A DNA stretch of 64,000 nt. Source: Oncomelania hupensis. Lineage: Eukaryota; Mollusca; Gastropoda; Littorinimorpha; Pomatiopsidae. Positions 32,272 through 44,970 of the stretch are shown one piece after another. The translations under genes and the position numbers were made by a program. The first letter of the stretch is position 1; each line of letters opens with the position of its first letter. The stretch spans positions 80,474,963 to 80,538,962 of the forward strand of contig CM072513.1 of the NCBI GenBank assembly GCA_036898135.1, given 5' to 3'. The notes beneath the pieces were generated by a model that ran no database searches, was not told the origin of the DNA, and was given only the letters and a program-made list of their open reading frames with translations.

Positions 32272-33489
32272 CCCCCCCCCCCCCCCCGTGGGGGAGACGG
32301 GGGTTTCAGTATAAATAGTATCCCCACTTTCTGGAAATTTATTGCTTTAAATTCCCACTGTCGCTGCCTTTCTCCTTTATTCTTTCTCATTCCTGCTCTG
32401 TTCTATCAATCTACTATACTATCTTCTTCTTCGCTAGACCAATCACCTACTTTTTTTCTTCAAACCTTTTCTGGGACAAAACTCCTCATTTGTTTGTGAT
32501 GTCTGTTGGATCAGCTTGGGAATATTGGACGCTTTCTGCCAAATGGTCACTGGGGCTTCCTATGATGTTAGTATTTGGCAATGTAGGCAATTTATATGTA
32601 TGTGTTTTGTTGATATTTTATAATGATGTTTGTATTCTAGTTTGTTTTTGTAAACGAGGGTTCGAAAGAAACCCCCGTTGGGGTGCCGGGGGTTTCAGTA
32701 TAAATAGTATCCCCACTTTCTGGAAATTTAGTACTTTAAATTCCCACTGTCGCTGTTTTTCTCATTTGCTCTTTCTCATTCCTGCTCTGTTCTATCAATC
32801 TGCAATAATATCTTCATCTTCTTAGCTATTCCAGTCACCTACCTTTTTTCTTGAAAACTCTTCCGGGACAGGACTCCTTATTTGTGTATGAGGTCTGTTG
32901 GATCAGCTTGGGAATATTGGACTCTTTCTGCCAGATGGTCACTATGGCTTCCTATGATGTTATTATTTAGCAATGTAGGCATTTTATATGTATGTGTTTT
33001 GTTGATAATTTATAATGTTTGTATTCTATTTTGTTTTTGTAAACGGGGGTTCGATAAATTAGAGTACAGCCTCAGCGTCCCCTGCGTGGGATGTCTTTAT
33101 TGTAAAGTGACTGGCTGGTGGAGAGCTTTCAGTTTTACCACTAGGGTTGTTTCAGCAGATCTTTTATGCGGATCAGGGGTTGTCCGGTCCTGATTTGGCT
33201 CGGAAGAGTCCGCTGGACCTAAAGCAATAATCATGTATTGTAATATAATGTTCGAAAGAAAAGATTATAGCCTCAGCGTCCCTTGCGTGGGATGTCTTTA
33301 TTGTAAAGTGACTGGCTGGTGGAGTGCCTTCAGTGCTACCACTGGGGTTGTTTCGGCAGATCTTTTATGAGGATCAGGGGTGAGTCCTCTTTCACTGAAG
33401 TTGTGGTCTTGATGTTGTGGTCTTGATTTTGTGGTCCTGATTCGGCTCTTTGCAGTCCGCTGGACCCTGTGAGCAATGAATAACTAACT
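32272..33489 (+). mobile_element. Middle family D copy, itself interrupted
   Basis: Starts after a poly-C run with CCGTGGGGGAGACGGGGGTT; runs to 32671, resumes at 33251 and ends CTAACTAACTT. The break has TTCGAAAGAAA on both sides (32661-32671 and 33251-33261). Confidence 0.85.
32672..33250 (+). mobile_element. Innermost family D copy
   Basis: Full-length 579-bp copy from CCCCCGTTGGGGTGCCGGGG to its ATGTA-like tail, flanked exactly by the 11-bp TTCGAAAGAAA duplication. Confidence 0.92.
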
Positions 33490-33945
33490 TTCTCGTTCCG
33501 ACTCTTTTATATCAAGCTACTATCTTCTTCGCTAGACCAGTCACCTACCCTTTTTCTTGAAAACTCTCCCCAAACTCCTCCTTTGTGTATGGGGAGATCC
33601 GGTCTGTTGGGTCAGCTTGGGGATATTAGATACTTTGTGCCAAATGGTCACTAGGGCTTTCTATGGTATTATTATTTAGCAATATAGACATGTTATATGT
33701 ATGTGTTTTGCTACTATTTTATTTTTATTCTGTTTTGCTTTTATAAACGGGGTTTTCGATAAATTACAGTACGGCCTTTATTATAAAGTGACCGGCTGGT
33801 GGAGTGCCTTCAGTGTTACCATTAGGGTTGTTCAGCAGATCTTTTATACGGATCAGGAGTGTGCCCTCTTTCAACCAAGTTGTGGTCCTGATTCGGCTCT
33901 TGCCAGTCAGCTAGACCCCTTTAAGCAATGACTCACTAGCAAACT

Positions 33946-34690
33946 AAGCAGAGGCGAAACCAATAATTTATCCTTATCGAAGGCTTTGAAAAAGTCCAAT
34001 GTGATTAGAAAACCAGTTAGACTGAATTCCGAACGAAAGAAACTTCTTAGAATTTAGAATTATCAGAACGAGCTGTGACTATCCTGAGCTTTCTATTGAT
34101 CCATGTAAGGTAGTAAAAAGAGACTTACAAATGTAAAGAAATGGATTTATTTCATGGGCAAAACAAACACGCCAAACAAAGCAAGACTACAAGCAGAACA
34201 CAGCCACGAACAAGAAGGGAGTGGGAGTGGGTAGGGAAGGGGGGGGGGGATAATGGAAACGGAGGGGTAAGGGGAGAGGGGGAGGGAAGTAAAATAAGAG
34301 CTTTATTTCGTCCAAGGGGAGGCAACTCCTGTAGTCAATAGGGGCCACTGAGACTGTAATATCAAAATTGTTAGCTCCCTTAACCAGTTTTTTTTTTTTT
34401 AAATAAATTTTTTGCTTCGGTTGGGCATTTTTTTTGTCTGAAAGCTTGTGCAGTAATGTTGGACAGTGGCTCCGGTGGTTATTATAGATTGCTGTTATAT
34501 AGCGCGCTTGCGAAGACGTTGTTTTTTTAGCAATACTTTGGAAAGATGTGTTTTTTGTTGTACGCATATTTTTTCCAGGGAGTAACACTCACTGTAAATA
34601 TTAACAGGATCCAGCATGCTGATTTGGGGATACCACGACCTTTGAAAATGAGCGCACGCGCGCACACACACACACACCTAGTGTTAACAT
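33946..34690. other. Intergenic, no gene seen
   Basis: G-rich stretch at 34205-34290, poly-T at 34388. No gene. Confidence 0.5.
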
Positions 34691-34696
34691 TAATAC

Positions 34697-35150
34697 CTGT
34701 ATCCTATCTTATCCTATCCTATCCCGAAGCTCGAAAGTCGTTGGGGACCACATATGATCGTTCAACCAGCGTACTCCATCTTTCTCTGTCCTCAGCAACC
34801 CTCATGGCTTCGCTCAGGGTCAAGCCAGTCCATTCTCCAATGTCCTCCCACCTCTATTTCAATTTCCCTCTTCTTCTGCCTCCTTGCACCCAGCCTTGCA
34901 GGATGGCCTTTGCAAGACCTGGTGCTCCGGTGACGTGGCAATACCATCGGAGTTTCCGTTTCTTCACCACTGTGAGCATGTCATCGTATGCTGGGTATAG
35001 AAAATGCCCAGAGGTCTTTTGTAGCACCTCATCTCCATGCTTTGTATTCTTCTTTGTAGATCTACTGAAGGTCCACGTTTTGCAAGCGTATAGGAAGATG
35101 GAGGTGACAAGGGAGCGCAGCAGCCTTACCTTGGAGTGTAGGCTATGGGT
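34697..35150 (-). mobile_element. LINE-A 3' fragment, minus strand
   Basis: (CTATC)n on the left is the complement of the GGATA tail. The minus strand then encodes the same C-terminal region as 36600-36848 plus 41202-41486, here fused without interruption (e.g. HDDMLTV, RWYCHVT). Frame is damaged. The open + strand frame over it is antisense. Confidence 0.85.
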
Positions 35151-36142
35151 CTACTATTTTATGATAGTGCGAAATTTCATATAAATTTATGCAGTCTTTA
35201 CACCAAAACCCTAAATTATGCAGCATCACACATCGTTTTGCATAATTATTCACTGTCTTCAGTCCTAGCTGTGCTAATACGATGTGTTACGAGCATGGTC
35301 ACTGCAGAATAAGACAAACAGTTATTCGATACGTGTCTTGACTCCTGTGCTTGTTTCGCGCGATGTGATTGGATGTCCAGTTTCACACTAACCAATCACA
35401 TTGCTCCACAGAATTATGTACTGACAAGGGACATAATTACACGTTGATGAAAACAACAATTCTGAATTTTTGTGGCATATAGTTTTATTGTTGTTAAGTT
35501 GGGATTTTATATTTTCCTCCTCCTTGTTTATAGGACGGTAATGAGATTTTGAATACAAAGTGAAGGGAATGTGTGTCATCTGCTCATTGCTGTGGTAGTA
35601 AAAGATAAATTTACTTAATATTGAAGACGGTTGCCTGACGTAGGTATTTTATTCATTGTTTATACTGTAGAAGAAGAATAAGGTAAGTCTAAATCAGAGA
35701 ATAAAATGTGTCAGGAAAGTTTGATGTATTATGAATTAGTACCTCTTTTTTAGCATAATATCTAAAAATTCTCTGAAGCAATTTTGTTGAGCTTCAATTT
35801 TAAAACGTACCAGTTTTTCTTTTTGTTTCATATACCTTTTAATATTTGATTTAATTGATTGTAGCCTATATTTATTGACCAAAATATTATTTTACATCTT
35901 ATTGTTATAAACCACGTCATTTATTACTTATTGAAAATTGTCATATTGCATTTTAAAATTTATAAGCAGAAAAGGTTCCAGTGTTCAAGCTCGAAACATT
36001 AGTAGGTTTTTACAAGGTCTTCTGTGGAAGAAACACAGCCGAAAGAGACTTGTGTAACCTTTGAATGTGGGTCACAGGAAAAAGTGCTGTGTTCAGCAAA
36101 ATTCCACTATACTAACTGCAAGTAGAAAGATAATTAATTGGT
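35151..36142. other. Intergenic, no gene seen
   Basis: AT-rich; nothing recognised. Confidence 0.5.
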
Positions 36143-36154
36143 GGCACGTGCTGT

Positions 36155-36853
36155 CCTCCACAACAGCGCCATCGGGAACTGGTTCAGAACAACAATCGGT
36201 GTGCGTCAAGGATGCCTACTCTCTCCAACGCTCTTCAACATCTTCCTAGAGCGCATCATGTCAGATGCTCTTGCAGACCATGAAGGCACAGTCAGCATAG
36301 GGGGTAGAGCAATCTCCAATCTTCGTTTTGCAGATGACATTGATGGATTGGCTGGAGAGGAACAAGAACTTGAACAGCTGGTACAGAGGCTTGACACCAC
36401 CTCCAGAGCCTATGGAATGGAAATAAGTGCAGAGAAGACCAAACTGATGACCAACAACACCAATGGCATCAACACGGACATCAAAGTCCAAGGCCAATCC
36501 CTCAACACAGTGCATAGCTTCAAATATTTAGGAGCCATTGTATCAGACAATGGGTCCCGACAGGAAGTCCTCTCCAGGATCGCACAAACAACTGCTGCCC
36601 TGACAAGGTTGAAGCCCATTTGGAAAGACAGGACCATCAGTCTACATTCCAAAGTAAGACTGCTTCGCTCCCTTGTCATCTCCATCTTCCTATATGCTTG
36701 CGAAGCATGGACCCTCACAGCAGATCTCCAACGAAGAATACAAAGCATGGAGATGAGGTGCTACAGAAGACTTCTGGGCATTTCCTATACCCAACACATC
36801 ACCAACGACGAAGTCCGACAGACCATCACACAAGCCATTGGACAACACAGATA
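36155..36853 (+). pseudogene. LINE-A reverse transcriptase, C-terminal half (5' piece)
   Basis: Open frame with RT motifs: GVRQGCLLSPTLFNIFLE (motif 4 region), NLRFADDIDGLAG (the FADD catalytic box), AYGMEISAEKTKLM and FKYLGAIVS. It continues LYACEAWTLTADLQRRIQ and CYRRLLGISYTQHITNDEV, breaking at AIGQH where LINE-B has inserted. The N-terminal endonuclease and RT fingers are missing by 5' truncation. Confidence 0.9.
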
Positions 36854-37202
36854 ACAGATAACAGATAACAGAACTTTATTTCTCCAAGTGACAAGCACGA
36901 GAAATACACTTTGATGTTGGCACACATATTTATACAAAACACAATAACAAAGCCAACCACACCTACGCGCAACCATCCACTTGCTGACACACTCATACAA
37001 GACTAGGAATAATACTGACTGGAAATTAGTAGAAACAGAATGATCAAATCAAATAGACACACACATCCACACACATCTCTCGCTCTCTCAATTCTCTTCT
37101 CTTATCTTACACAAGCACTCTACATACATCTATAAATTCTCTCTCTATCACTTCCTCTTCCCACTCTTTTTTTTTCTCTCTCTTCCTCTCTTTCTGTCTT
37201 TC

Positions 37203-39306
37203 TGTGACGACACGAGTTTTCAGATAGCAGGGAGAATTATACTTTTTACGAAGTTACACTTCTCCGTATATAGTGTACATAGAGTAGCGTGACCGATTTA
37301 CTTTTTGCGTATGAAAGTGCAGTTTCGTAAAGTCCGTGCATAACGAAGAAGACAGGGAGTAGGCCAATTTCCGAATAGGGATACGCGTAATAAAGAATGT
37401 GCATACTGACGAGAACTCGACTATTTGCTTGTGGCCGGCGCGTTTTTGGAGGGCAGAGTGGTTTGAGATGCTTTCGCGAGAGGATCGAATCTAACGAGGC
37501 AGCAACCCTGTGACAGAGGTCATTGTAGTGTAGGGTACTGTTGGAAGGGTGTGTTTATTGTTTATATAGCCACCCAAGGTCTTATGCCCTCGTCGGGATA
37601 AGGATGTTTAGAGTTCGAGAGGAAGTATTAACTGCCATTTGTCAATGAATGTAGAGTCATATACTTAAGGTGTGTGTCGTTCTCGATTGAACACCCACCA
37701 AGACTTAGTGTCTGTGACAGAGCTAAGGTGACCTCATCCTCAGTTATAAGTGTTATTTGGAAAGTGAAGTAACCAGCAATAGCAAGACAAAGTGACTCTC
37801 AAAAGACTAACCAGATTGTATTTGTGACAGTGCTGTGTTGTGTTGTGGTATTGGGGGAAAGGGGTGTGTCACAAGCCGAGGCCTAAAAGGTGAGCAAATC
37901 CTGTCATTCAATTCTTTAGTGGCGCGCTCCGAGAACTGCGTATGCGTATGAGTGGTGATGAGTGTGGGGAAGGGGATGTATTTTAGGATGTATAATGAAT
38001 TTTGTTGATTTTATATGATTTTCTTATGATTTTCTTATTATATATGTGATGGGGAAATGTCGTTGCTGTTGTTGTTATAAAAGTGGGTCAAAGGCGACGA
38101 TGGGGAATATAGAGAGGGAGAGAGAGAGTGGGGGTGTATGTATGGAGAGAGCGATAGAATGTATTATACTGAACAAAGATGAAGTGATGATTATGAAGGA
38201 AGCATGTTTACAGTATGGTACGGCAAGATAGTATGAATGAAGGGAGATAATCGTGATGTGTTATAACCGTTGGGGGTGATGGCGATGATGAGGGTGAGAG
38301 GGATGAATCAGGGCTGTGAGATTGAAGTGTGGTTGCAATAATTATGTATATTTATATAAACATTTGTGTGTAAAGAAGATGTGAATTATTAAGCATCAAA
38401 GATTGATTTATATTATTGAAATGTGTGTATAGCATCTTGTATTATTATCATGGTATTCATATACAGGTCAAGATGGTGGACGGAGGACGGCGTGTTATAT
38501 TATATTATATAGTGTTTATTGTTTTGTAGGCAGGTTGTTAAGGCTGTGTATATGCTTACAGGTGTGGGCGTTTACTTCAACGTGTTATTTCTACGCATTA
38601 TTTCAACGCTGTTGCTTCTGATGTTGCTTCTTATGCCGTACTTATGTTGCTGTTGTTGACGCTGATTGGGTCCTAGCCAGCCTGGGGGGGTGCCTTTGCC
38701 TCTACAGCAGAGTAGTGTTGTGGTGATCTCTGCCACTGCAGCAGGTTTTGCCTATGTATCGAGGCAACACTATTACAGGAGGTTTTCATACCTAATTCAT
38801 GCACACACAGACTCACACTGCACTACACCTAAAAACATATTCATTTAGTTAGAAGAATCATCCGCTTATTGTGAAAGAGACTGTTTAGCTCTCTGAGCTA
38901 CTTGACAAGAACATTGAGACAAAGCTTCTGTGCCACAGCTTCGCCTAGATAATAGTTTATGATTAAAGATTCAAACGCCATTGCTTATTATTTGAAGATT
39001 TACATTTTTGAATTGATTTATTGATTGTGATTTTGTTGTACACATTTTGTAAAGAAACTGTTGTTGTTTAGTTCTGTTTGGGGTTTGTTACAAGGGGAGG
39101 TAATTGTTAGTTAGTATTGGGACGGGGGTCTTGTTAGAGGTTGAGGGGAGGTTAGTTCCCATTTGTCCTGTGTTTGTATGTTAATTGTGGAATAAAAGAG
39201 TGTGTTTGTATTCTGGCATTTTTGTGTTAGTTTATTTTGTTTGAGTTTTATCCTATTCACTCGTTGTATGTGCTGAAGTCACGGAACCCGCTCGGGGGCC
39301 GTGACA
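37203..39306. mobile_element. Probable solo LTR, 2.1 kb
   Basis: Begins TGTGACGACACG and ends GGGGGCCGTGACA (5' TG...CA 3'), with the 5-bp direct repeat CTTTC at 37198-37202 and 39307-39311. AATAAA at 39191 lies about 115 bp before the right end, as expected for R-U5. No gag/pol is present and no second copy is in the window, so the assignment rests on ends, duplication and poly(A) signal only. Confidence 0.55.
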
Positions 39307-39329
39307 CTTTCTTTCACTCACTTCTCCCC

Positions 39330-39380
<51 letters not shown>

Positions 39381-39408
39381 ATGCATAAGTCACTGAGATA
39401 GTCCGGGA

Positions 39409-41187
39409 TCATCGGGTGCCAGACAAGGAGTTGAGGTTTGTCACTGCTTGTGGAAAAAAACTGTTCTTGAAGCGGCAGGTACGGGTCTTCATAGTTCTGA
39501 GCCTTTTGCCAGAAGGAAGCAGCTCGAAGAGGTGGTATCCGGGGTGGGAGGCATCATCCACTATCTTTCTGGCTCTGCTCATCAGGCGTTTGGTATAGAT
39601 GGAGGCCAGAGAGGGGAGGTCGGTGTCAATGATCTTGCTGGCAGCGGAGACAATATGGTCTAGTTTTTCTTTCTGTTGTTGGGATGCACCCCCATACCAC
39701 ACACAGATGGAAAATGTTAGAACGCTTTCTACCACAGAGCGGTAGAACTGGGTGAGGATTTCCTTCCTCAGGCCAAATTTTTTGAGCTGCCTGAGAAAGT
39801 ACATCCTCTGCTGTGCTCACTTGATGATGGAGTCGGTATTGAGATCCCAGGTGAGGTCGCAGGAAATGAGTGAGCCCAGAAACTTGAATGACTCAACTGT
39901 CTCGATGGGCTGGCCGTTGATGAAGAGGGGGTCAATGGGAGTGGCGTTCCGACGAAAGTCGATCACCATCTCTTTGGTCTTGGAGGCGATCAACTCGAGA
40001 CTGTTGTAATTGCACCATGACACCAGCAGGTCGACTTCCTGCCTGTAGGCTGACTCATCTCCATTGGATATGATGCCCTCAACGGTGGTGTCATCGGCAA
40101 ACTTTACGAGTTGAACTGACTCGTGATGGGAGGTGCAGTCATTGGTGTACAGGCAGTATAGAAAAGGAGACAGGACACACCCCTGGGGTGCGCCTGTGCT
40201 CAGGGTCAGGAACTGCGAGATGTTGCTGCCTATTTTCACTGACTGGGGGCGGTTGAGGAGGAAGCTCAGAATCCAGAAAGAGATGGAGGGGGAGAGGTTG
40301 AAGAGCTGAAGCTTGTCGAACAGGGTCTGGGGGACAATGGTGTTGAAAGCAGACGAGTAGTCTACGAAGAGGAGGCGGGCGTAGCGATTAGGGGTTTCTA
40401 GCTGCTGGAGGATGAAGTGAAGGGCCAGGGCGACGGCATCGTCGACAGACCGGTTAGCTTGGTAAGCAAATTGGCACGGGTCCAGTTTGCCCTTGGTAGC
40501 GGACTGGAGGTGCTTGAGTACCAGGCGCTCCAGCACTTTCATCACCAACGAGGTCAGGGCCACAGGGCGGTAGTCATTGAGGGAGCTAATTTGGGGTTTC
40601 TTTGGAACAGGTACGATGGTGGAGGTCTTGAAACAGCGGGGGACAGTGGACAAGAGAAGGGAGGAGTTGAAAATCTGGGTAAAAACTGGAGCCAGTTGGG
40701 AGGAGCAGTGTTTGAGGGTGGGGGCTGATACTCCGTCAGGACCACCTGCCTTTCTGCTGTTCTGCCTCTTGAAGAGAGACTCCACCTCCGACTCTGTAAT
40801 GGTGAAAGGTGGAGGCTGGTGGGAAGCAGAATCAGGAGGGGAGACTGTGACAGGGATGGTGTTCTGTCTGTCGAATCTGGCATAGAACTCGTTCAGCTTA
40901 TCTGGGAGCTGCTTGTCGTCAGCATCAGCTTGGCGTCCTTTCTTCTTGTAGTCAGTGATGGTTTGCAGACCTTGCCAAACTGCCCTGATGTTGTTGGACT
41001 GAAAGTGGGCCTCTAGCTTTTTCTTATAATCCCACTTTGCACGTCTGATGGCCTTTTCTAACTCATATTTGGCCCTTTTGTAGCTGATCTTGTCGCCGCT
41101 TCTATGGGCTTCTTCCTTTGCTCTTAGGCTTGACTTGAGGCTGTTGTTGAACCATGGCTTGTCATTTGGCCAAGATCTGACTTCTTT
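39409..41187 (-). pseudogene. LINE-B reverse transcriptase with one in-frame stop
   Basis: Minus-strand frame begins in the linker (KPWFNNSLKSSLRAKEEAHR), then RKAGGPDGVSAPTLKHC, VPKKPQISSLNDYRPVALTS, QFAYQANRSVDDAVALALH, FVDYSSAFNTIVPQTLF, GAPQGCVLSPFLYCLYTND, VKFADDTTVEG and FKFLGSLIS. These are RT domains 1-7 in order, closest to L2/CR1-clade LINEs as I recall them. A TGA at 39817-39819 splits it from the in-frame C-terminus (FLRQLKKFGL, SHPGYHLFELLPSGKRLR, FFPQA). The endonuclease is missing. Apart from that stop the frame is intact, so the insertion is fairly recent. Confidence 0.9.
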
Positions 41188-41201
41188 TGTTGGAAAAACA
41201 C

Positions 41202-41486
41202 GATGACCTGCTAACAGTGGTGAAGAAACGGAAACTCCGATGGTATGGCCACGTCACCAGATCATCAGGCCTTTCAAAGACTATTCTGCAAGGCACAGTG
41301 CAAGGAGGTAGAGGAAGAGGGAGACCGAAAAAGAGGTGGGAGGACAACATTCGAGAATGGACTGGTTTGACACTGAGCGAAGCCATCAGGGCTGCTGAGG
41401 ACAGAGAAAGATGGAGTATGTTGGTTAAACGATCATCTGTGGTGCCCCTACGACCTTCGGGTTACGGGACAGGATAGGATAGGATA
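41202..41486 (+). pseudogene. LINE-A ORF2 C-terminus (3' piece) and tail
   Basis: Resumes with DDLLTVVKKRKLRWYGHVTR, then RGRPKKRWEDNIREWTG and ends RPSGYGTG followed by (GGATA)n. An uninterrupted relative at 53929 shows the two pieces were contiguous (GGACAACACGATGACATG). Confidence 0.88.
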
Positions 41487-41498
41487 GGCACGTGCTGT

Positions 41499-44163
41499 AA
41501 AATTCGGGGGAGGTCAGAGGGCATTGCCCGACTTGCTCGACCCTTAACCCCTGCTGGGAAGTGATTAATGCAGATGGATGATACATGTTGCGTGTAGATA
41601 ACAGTGGGTCTTTTACGTATAAGGAGCAAGCTGGTGCTCTGTGACTCGGAGATTGATTACGAACCTCGGGTGACGGTTTGCTCGATGGTGTGGAATCAGC
41701 AGATTGCCTTTTATGGATAGGACAGTGATCCGCGAAAAGTTAGGATTGTTAAAGAGAACAGGGTTAGGTGTATAAAAGACCCAGAAAATAGTTGCATCAA
41801 AAAGCTCGAGGGAACGAGAGGGCAACACTCTGGCTCTGGTTTTCTGTTAGTTATGATTGAGGTCTTAGAGTAAAAAGTAGATATTTTCAAGAAGAGGAAA
41901 GTGTGGTGAAAGGAAATTGAAGATGAGGTAAGGACCAACAAATTTATTTAACTTTCTTTGTATTGTTAGTTATGATATATGTGCATGCGAGTTTTATATT
42001 TCTTGATTGTCATGTATTAAGTTAGATTATTAAAAAGGTACATAAAGTGGAAGCAAACTGTAGTTCAGTGTTATTTCTTTGAGCGCGTGATAGTGACTTT
42101 GGGCGGCAGTGAGACTTGCTCTGTTTTGTGTGTCTTACATGCTGTGATTGTGAGAGTTAAGGCCCGGTCCCCGTACATATAGGAAGTAGGTTAGTTAGTT
42201 AGGTTACCTCTCATAAGATAACGCAAACAGGGACGCGTTACACTTGCTCGAAGCTATTGGGCAAATGACAGCCCTAGATATTATGACCTCCGAGCTCCGA
42301 GACCAGTGTTTGCAGTGAAGTGCTACTAACTGATGTTCGGGTCCAGAATGATATGACTTTGCTAAGAACAATTCTTCCCGGCTTTTCAATGTAGGCCAGT
42401 CCAAGAATTCAACTTATTGCATATAGTTGTTATTGTTTTAAGTTTCTATCAATTAAAAAAAAGTATTTATTTATATATTTTTTAAAGTCCATATGAAACA
42501 AACAGAAGAAAATGTGTTTATGCTTCAGTGGCACTGCCAACCCATTGCTAAAAACTACTGTATTTACGTGAACATATATATTAAAAAAAAATTTTAAACG
42601 ATCATTGTGTATTATCATTACAATCATTAAATGTCGACTATAAAAAGTTACCAAAGTTGTATGTGTGTGGGTGTGTTTGTGTGTGTGTGTGTGGCTAGGT
42701 AGAAACGCCGTTATTCTGACATACACTTGAACCTCTACGTACTTTCTTGTATGTGTGTGTGTGTGTGTGGGTGGGTGTGGGTGAACGCAAAAAAGCGCAC
42801 AAATGGGTAGCAGACCTTGTCTTTCTTAGTAACAAATGGGTTTATTTGCTGGGAACACACTTTTTTTTCCAGGAACCCACTTTTTTCTAAGTGCGCGGGA
42901 GTGCTCTTTTAATGCATGGGAGTGCAGTTGTAGTGCATGAGAGTGTTTTAAGAACAGAGGAGTGCACTATCCGGGACGGAGAAAATACAGTCCATTTTCG
43001 GAGAAATTTTGAAGAAAAGTCGACATATTTCGTCGCCTATAGGAGACGAACTAGGTCAACTTTTTAGACGGAAAGAGCCAATTTTGACTTAGAATCTTAC
43101 ATTTCTAGAAGAAGTTTGCGTTCTTTCCGTCAAAAAATCACTTTCCGATTCCTACATTCTTAAATAAACCCAGTTCTGATGAATTGCAAGTGTGTGTGAG
43201 TGCGCGCGCGAGTGGGCATGCGAGTGTGTGTATGTGTGTGCGCGCTTAAAAACAATGCACTCACGTGGTTTAAAATAACCAATTCTGCTATCATAAGCGG
43301 CATAAAATAATCAATCACAGTAAATTTCTTTAAAAAAAAAACAAACATCAAAACCATTAAAATAATAGGCAATAGTTGTGAGAAACAATGCTTGTACTTA
43401 AAACCGAGTGAGTATATTATTTTAATATTTTTGATCAGTCGTAGGCTTAATAACGTAATTAAAATTATTAACATACTAACATAACTAAAATCACGCAAGA
43501 AGGGCAAAACCCATATGACTGACATGCTCCTTATTAAACTGGCAATATTTAAAATGAAAATGAGTGCCCAGAACAAATAAAATGAAACGGTGGCATTAAA
43601 ATGCAAAGTAATACCGGCTTTGATCCTTCTATGCACTTGACCTTGAGATGACCTTGACCTTCGGCTCCAAATACACTCGTGTACTATTATATCCTGTTGT
43701 CTCTCGTGCGGATGTTGCTAAGTTGTCCATCAGTAGCACACTTACAACCTCCGTCCTGGTGGCCAACAAAAGGCGCGGTAGATAGTGACCAGGGCCACGA
43801 CCGATCCGGTATGGAGTGAGTGGTTCTTTTCACACCATGCAGTGTGTCTTGGGCAAGAAAGACCTGGCGGGGCCCAATCCTCTCCAGGCTGTGGCCACAA
43901 CCGAAATCCACGAGTACAGTGTAGCTCGCCTTGGCCCCGAGCTCGTGGTCTGTTGAACCTATAGTAACGTGAGGTTCCTCCGTCCTGGCCGGTGACTTCT
44001 GTGTAGATTGTTATGCATGTGAGTCAAAAATGACGTAGGCTAATACAATTTGTTAAGCCTAAAACAATAACCGCTAAAAGTCATTGAGGTTTCAGATCAT
44101 GTCCAACTTTTTAGCTACACCCCCATATGTTTATTTACTATTAAACCGCTCTGCTTTAGAAAT

Positions 44164-44194
<31 letters not shown>

Positions 44195-44957
44195 GCGCGC
44201 GCGAACACACATACATGCACGCAAGCGAACACACTCACTTACATACACACACTAATACACGAATAGAAACCAAATAGCGATCATTCCCTATACATGTATA
44301 ATAAAATGATGCGAATGTGATTTAGACCTTGGCGGCTACAATATAGGAACTCAATTTAAACATACACTATTACTTGTGAATTTGCAGCAAATGCAAGAAG
44401 ATCGAAGAGCACTAACAGTTTATTTAGGAACACAAATTCTGAAGAATGATCGGGTATTGTTCACAACACACCATACACCTAAATTCCATTCCTTAAAAAT
44501 TAAATGTTTGCTAAAAGCTGTCAACCAATATTTTAGAAAACCATGGACGAAAACAAAGGGAGCAGCTCACCGTCCGCGTGTATTCTTTTGTAAACGCCTT
44601 GTCATTAATTTTGTTGTTTGGTTTTCTTTGTTCCGTTTGCCGCCGGCAGGGCCTGGAATTAAACTTTTGCAGTGCCTTTCCTTGCCTTGCCTTGATACGT
44701 GTGCAAGTGAAGTAATTCATATACGCCTCTGAGGAGAAAACAATGAGGAGCTATTTCCCTTTAGTATCAGAGATAATGCAGTGGTCCAATTTACCTCCAG
44801 GTCCAAGTTACAAACTTCTCCCTTACATTCTCACTCCCACTCCCTGCCAGAACGTGACATATATTATAGATTTTATATAATATTTAAAAGAAACGATTAA
44901 AATAGTCTTCCATTCCTGCAAGTGCATTCAAAATCTTGAAATCTATACATTAAAAAC
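41499..44957. other. Intergenic, no gene seen
   Basis: Contains (TG)n-rich segments at 42660-42775 including a partial copy of the CCCTAA-MITE end (GGTAGAAACGCCG..TTCTGACATACACTTGAAC), (TG)n at 43188-43245, a less AT-rich block 43690-43990 of unknown nature, and (CA)n at 44164-44190. Confidence 0.5.
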
Positions 44958-44970
44958 AGGAACTTCCAAT

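Larger units (their letters stand above)
32150..33945 (+). mobile_element. Outer family D copy (old subfamily), split by two nested D copies
   Basis: The 5' part (32150-32269) and the 3' part (33490-33945) are diverged D sequence of the same subfamily as 22446. They meet across an insert at TTTCGTTCC (32261-32269) / TTCTCGTTCC (33490-33499), an imperfect target duplication. Confidence 0.8.
36849..41189 (-). mobile_element. LINE-B (L2/CR1-like) inserted in LINE-A
   Basis: Minus-strand LINE whose 3' end is at the left: AATAAAGTTCTGTTATCTGT with a heptanucleotide (CTGTTAT)n tail. Target duplication TTGGACAACAC (36838-36848) / TTGGAAAAACAC (41190-41201), imperfect. 5' truncated. Its 3' UTR is interrupted by the probable solo LTR at 37203-39306. 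Confidence 0.85.
36155..41486 (+). mobile_element. LINE-A copy, 5' truncated, split by LINE-B
   Basis: Non-LTR retrotransposon with a perfect 12-bp target duplication GGCACGTGCTGT at 36143-36154 and 41487-41498 and a (GGATA)n tail. Own sequence is 36155-36848 plus about 41202-41486; the 4.3 kb between is LINE-B. Other 3' fragments of the family are at 12453, 34697, 44971, 47275 and 53929. Confidence 0.92.

Noticed and set aside
34546..35184. 212-codon + strand frame
   Set aside because: Antisense of a LINE-A 3' fragment; the coding sense is the minus strand.
40417..40885. Open frames on the + strand over LINE-B
   Set aside because: Shadows of the minus-strand reverse transcriptase.
43687..43911. 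74-codon minus-strand frame with DFGCGHSLERIGPRQ
   Set aside because: Slightly GC-richer than its surroundings but without splice context, domain or conserved motif that I can recognise.
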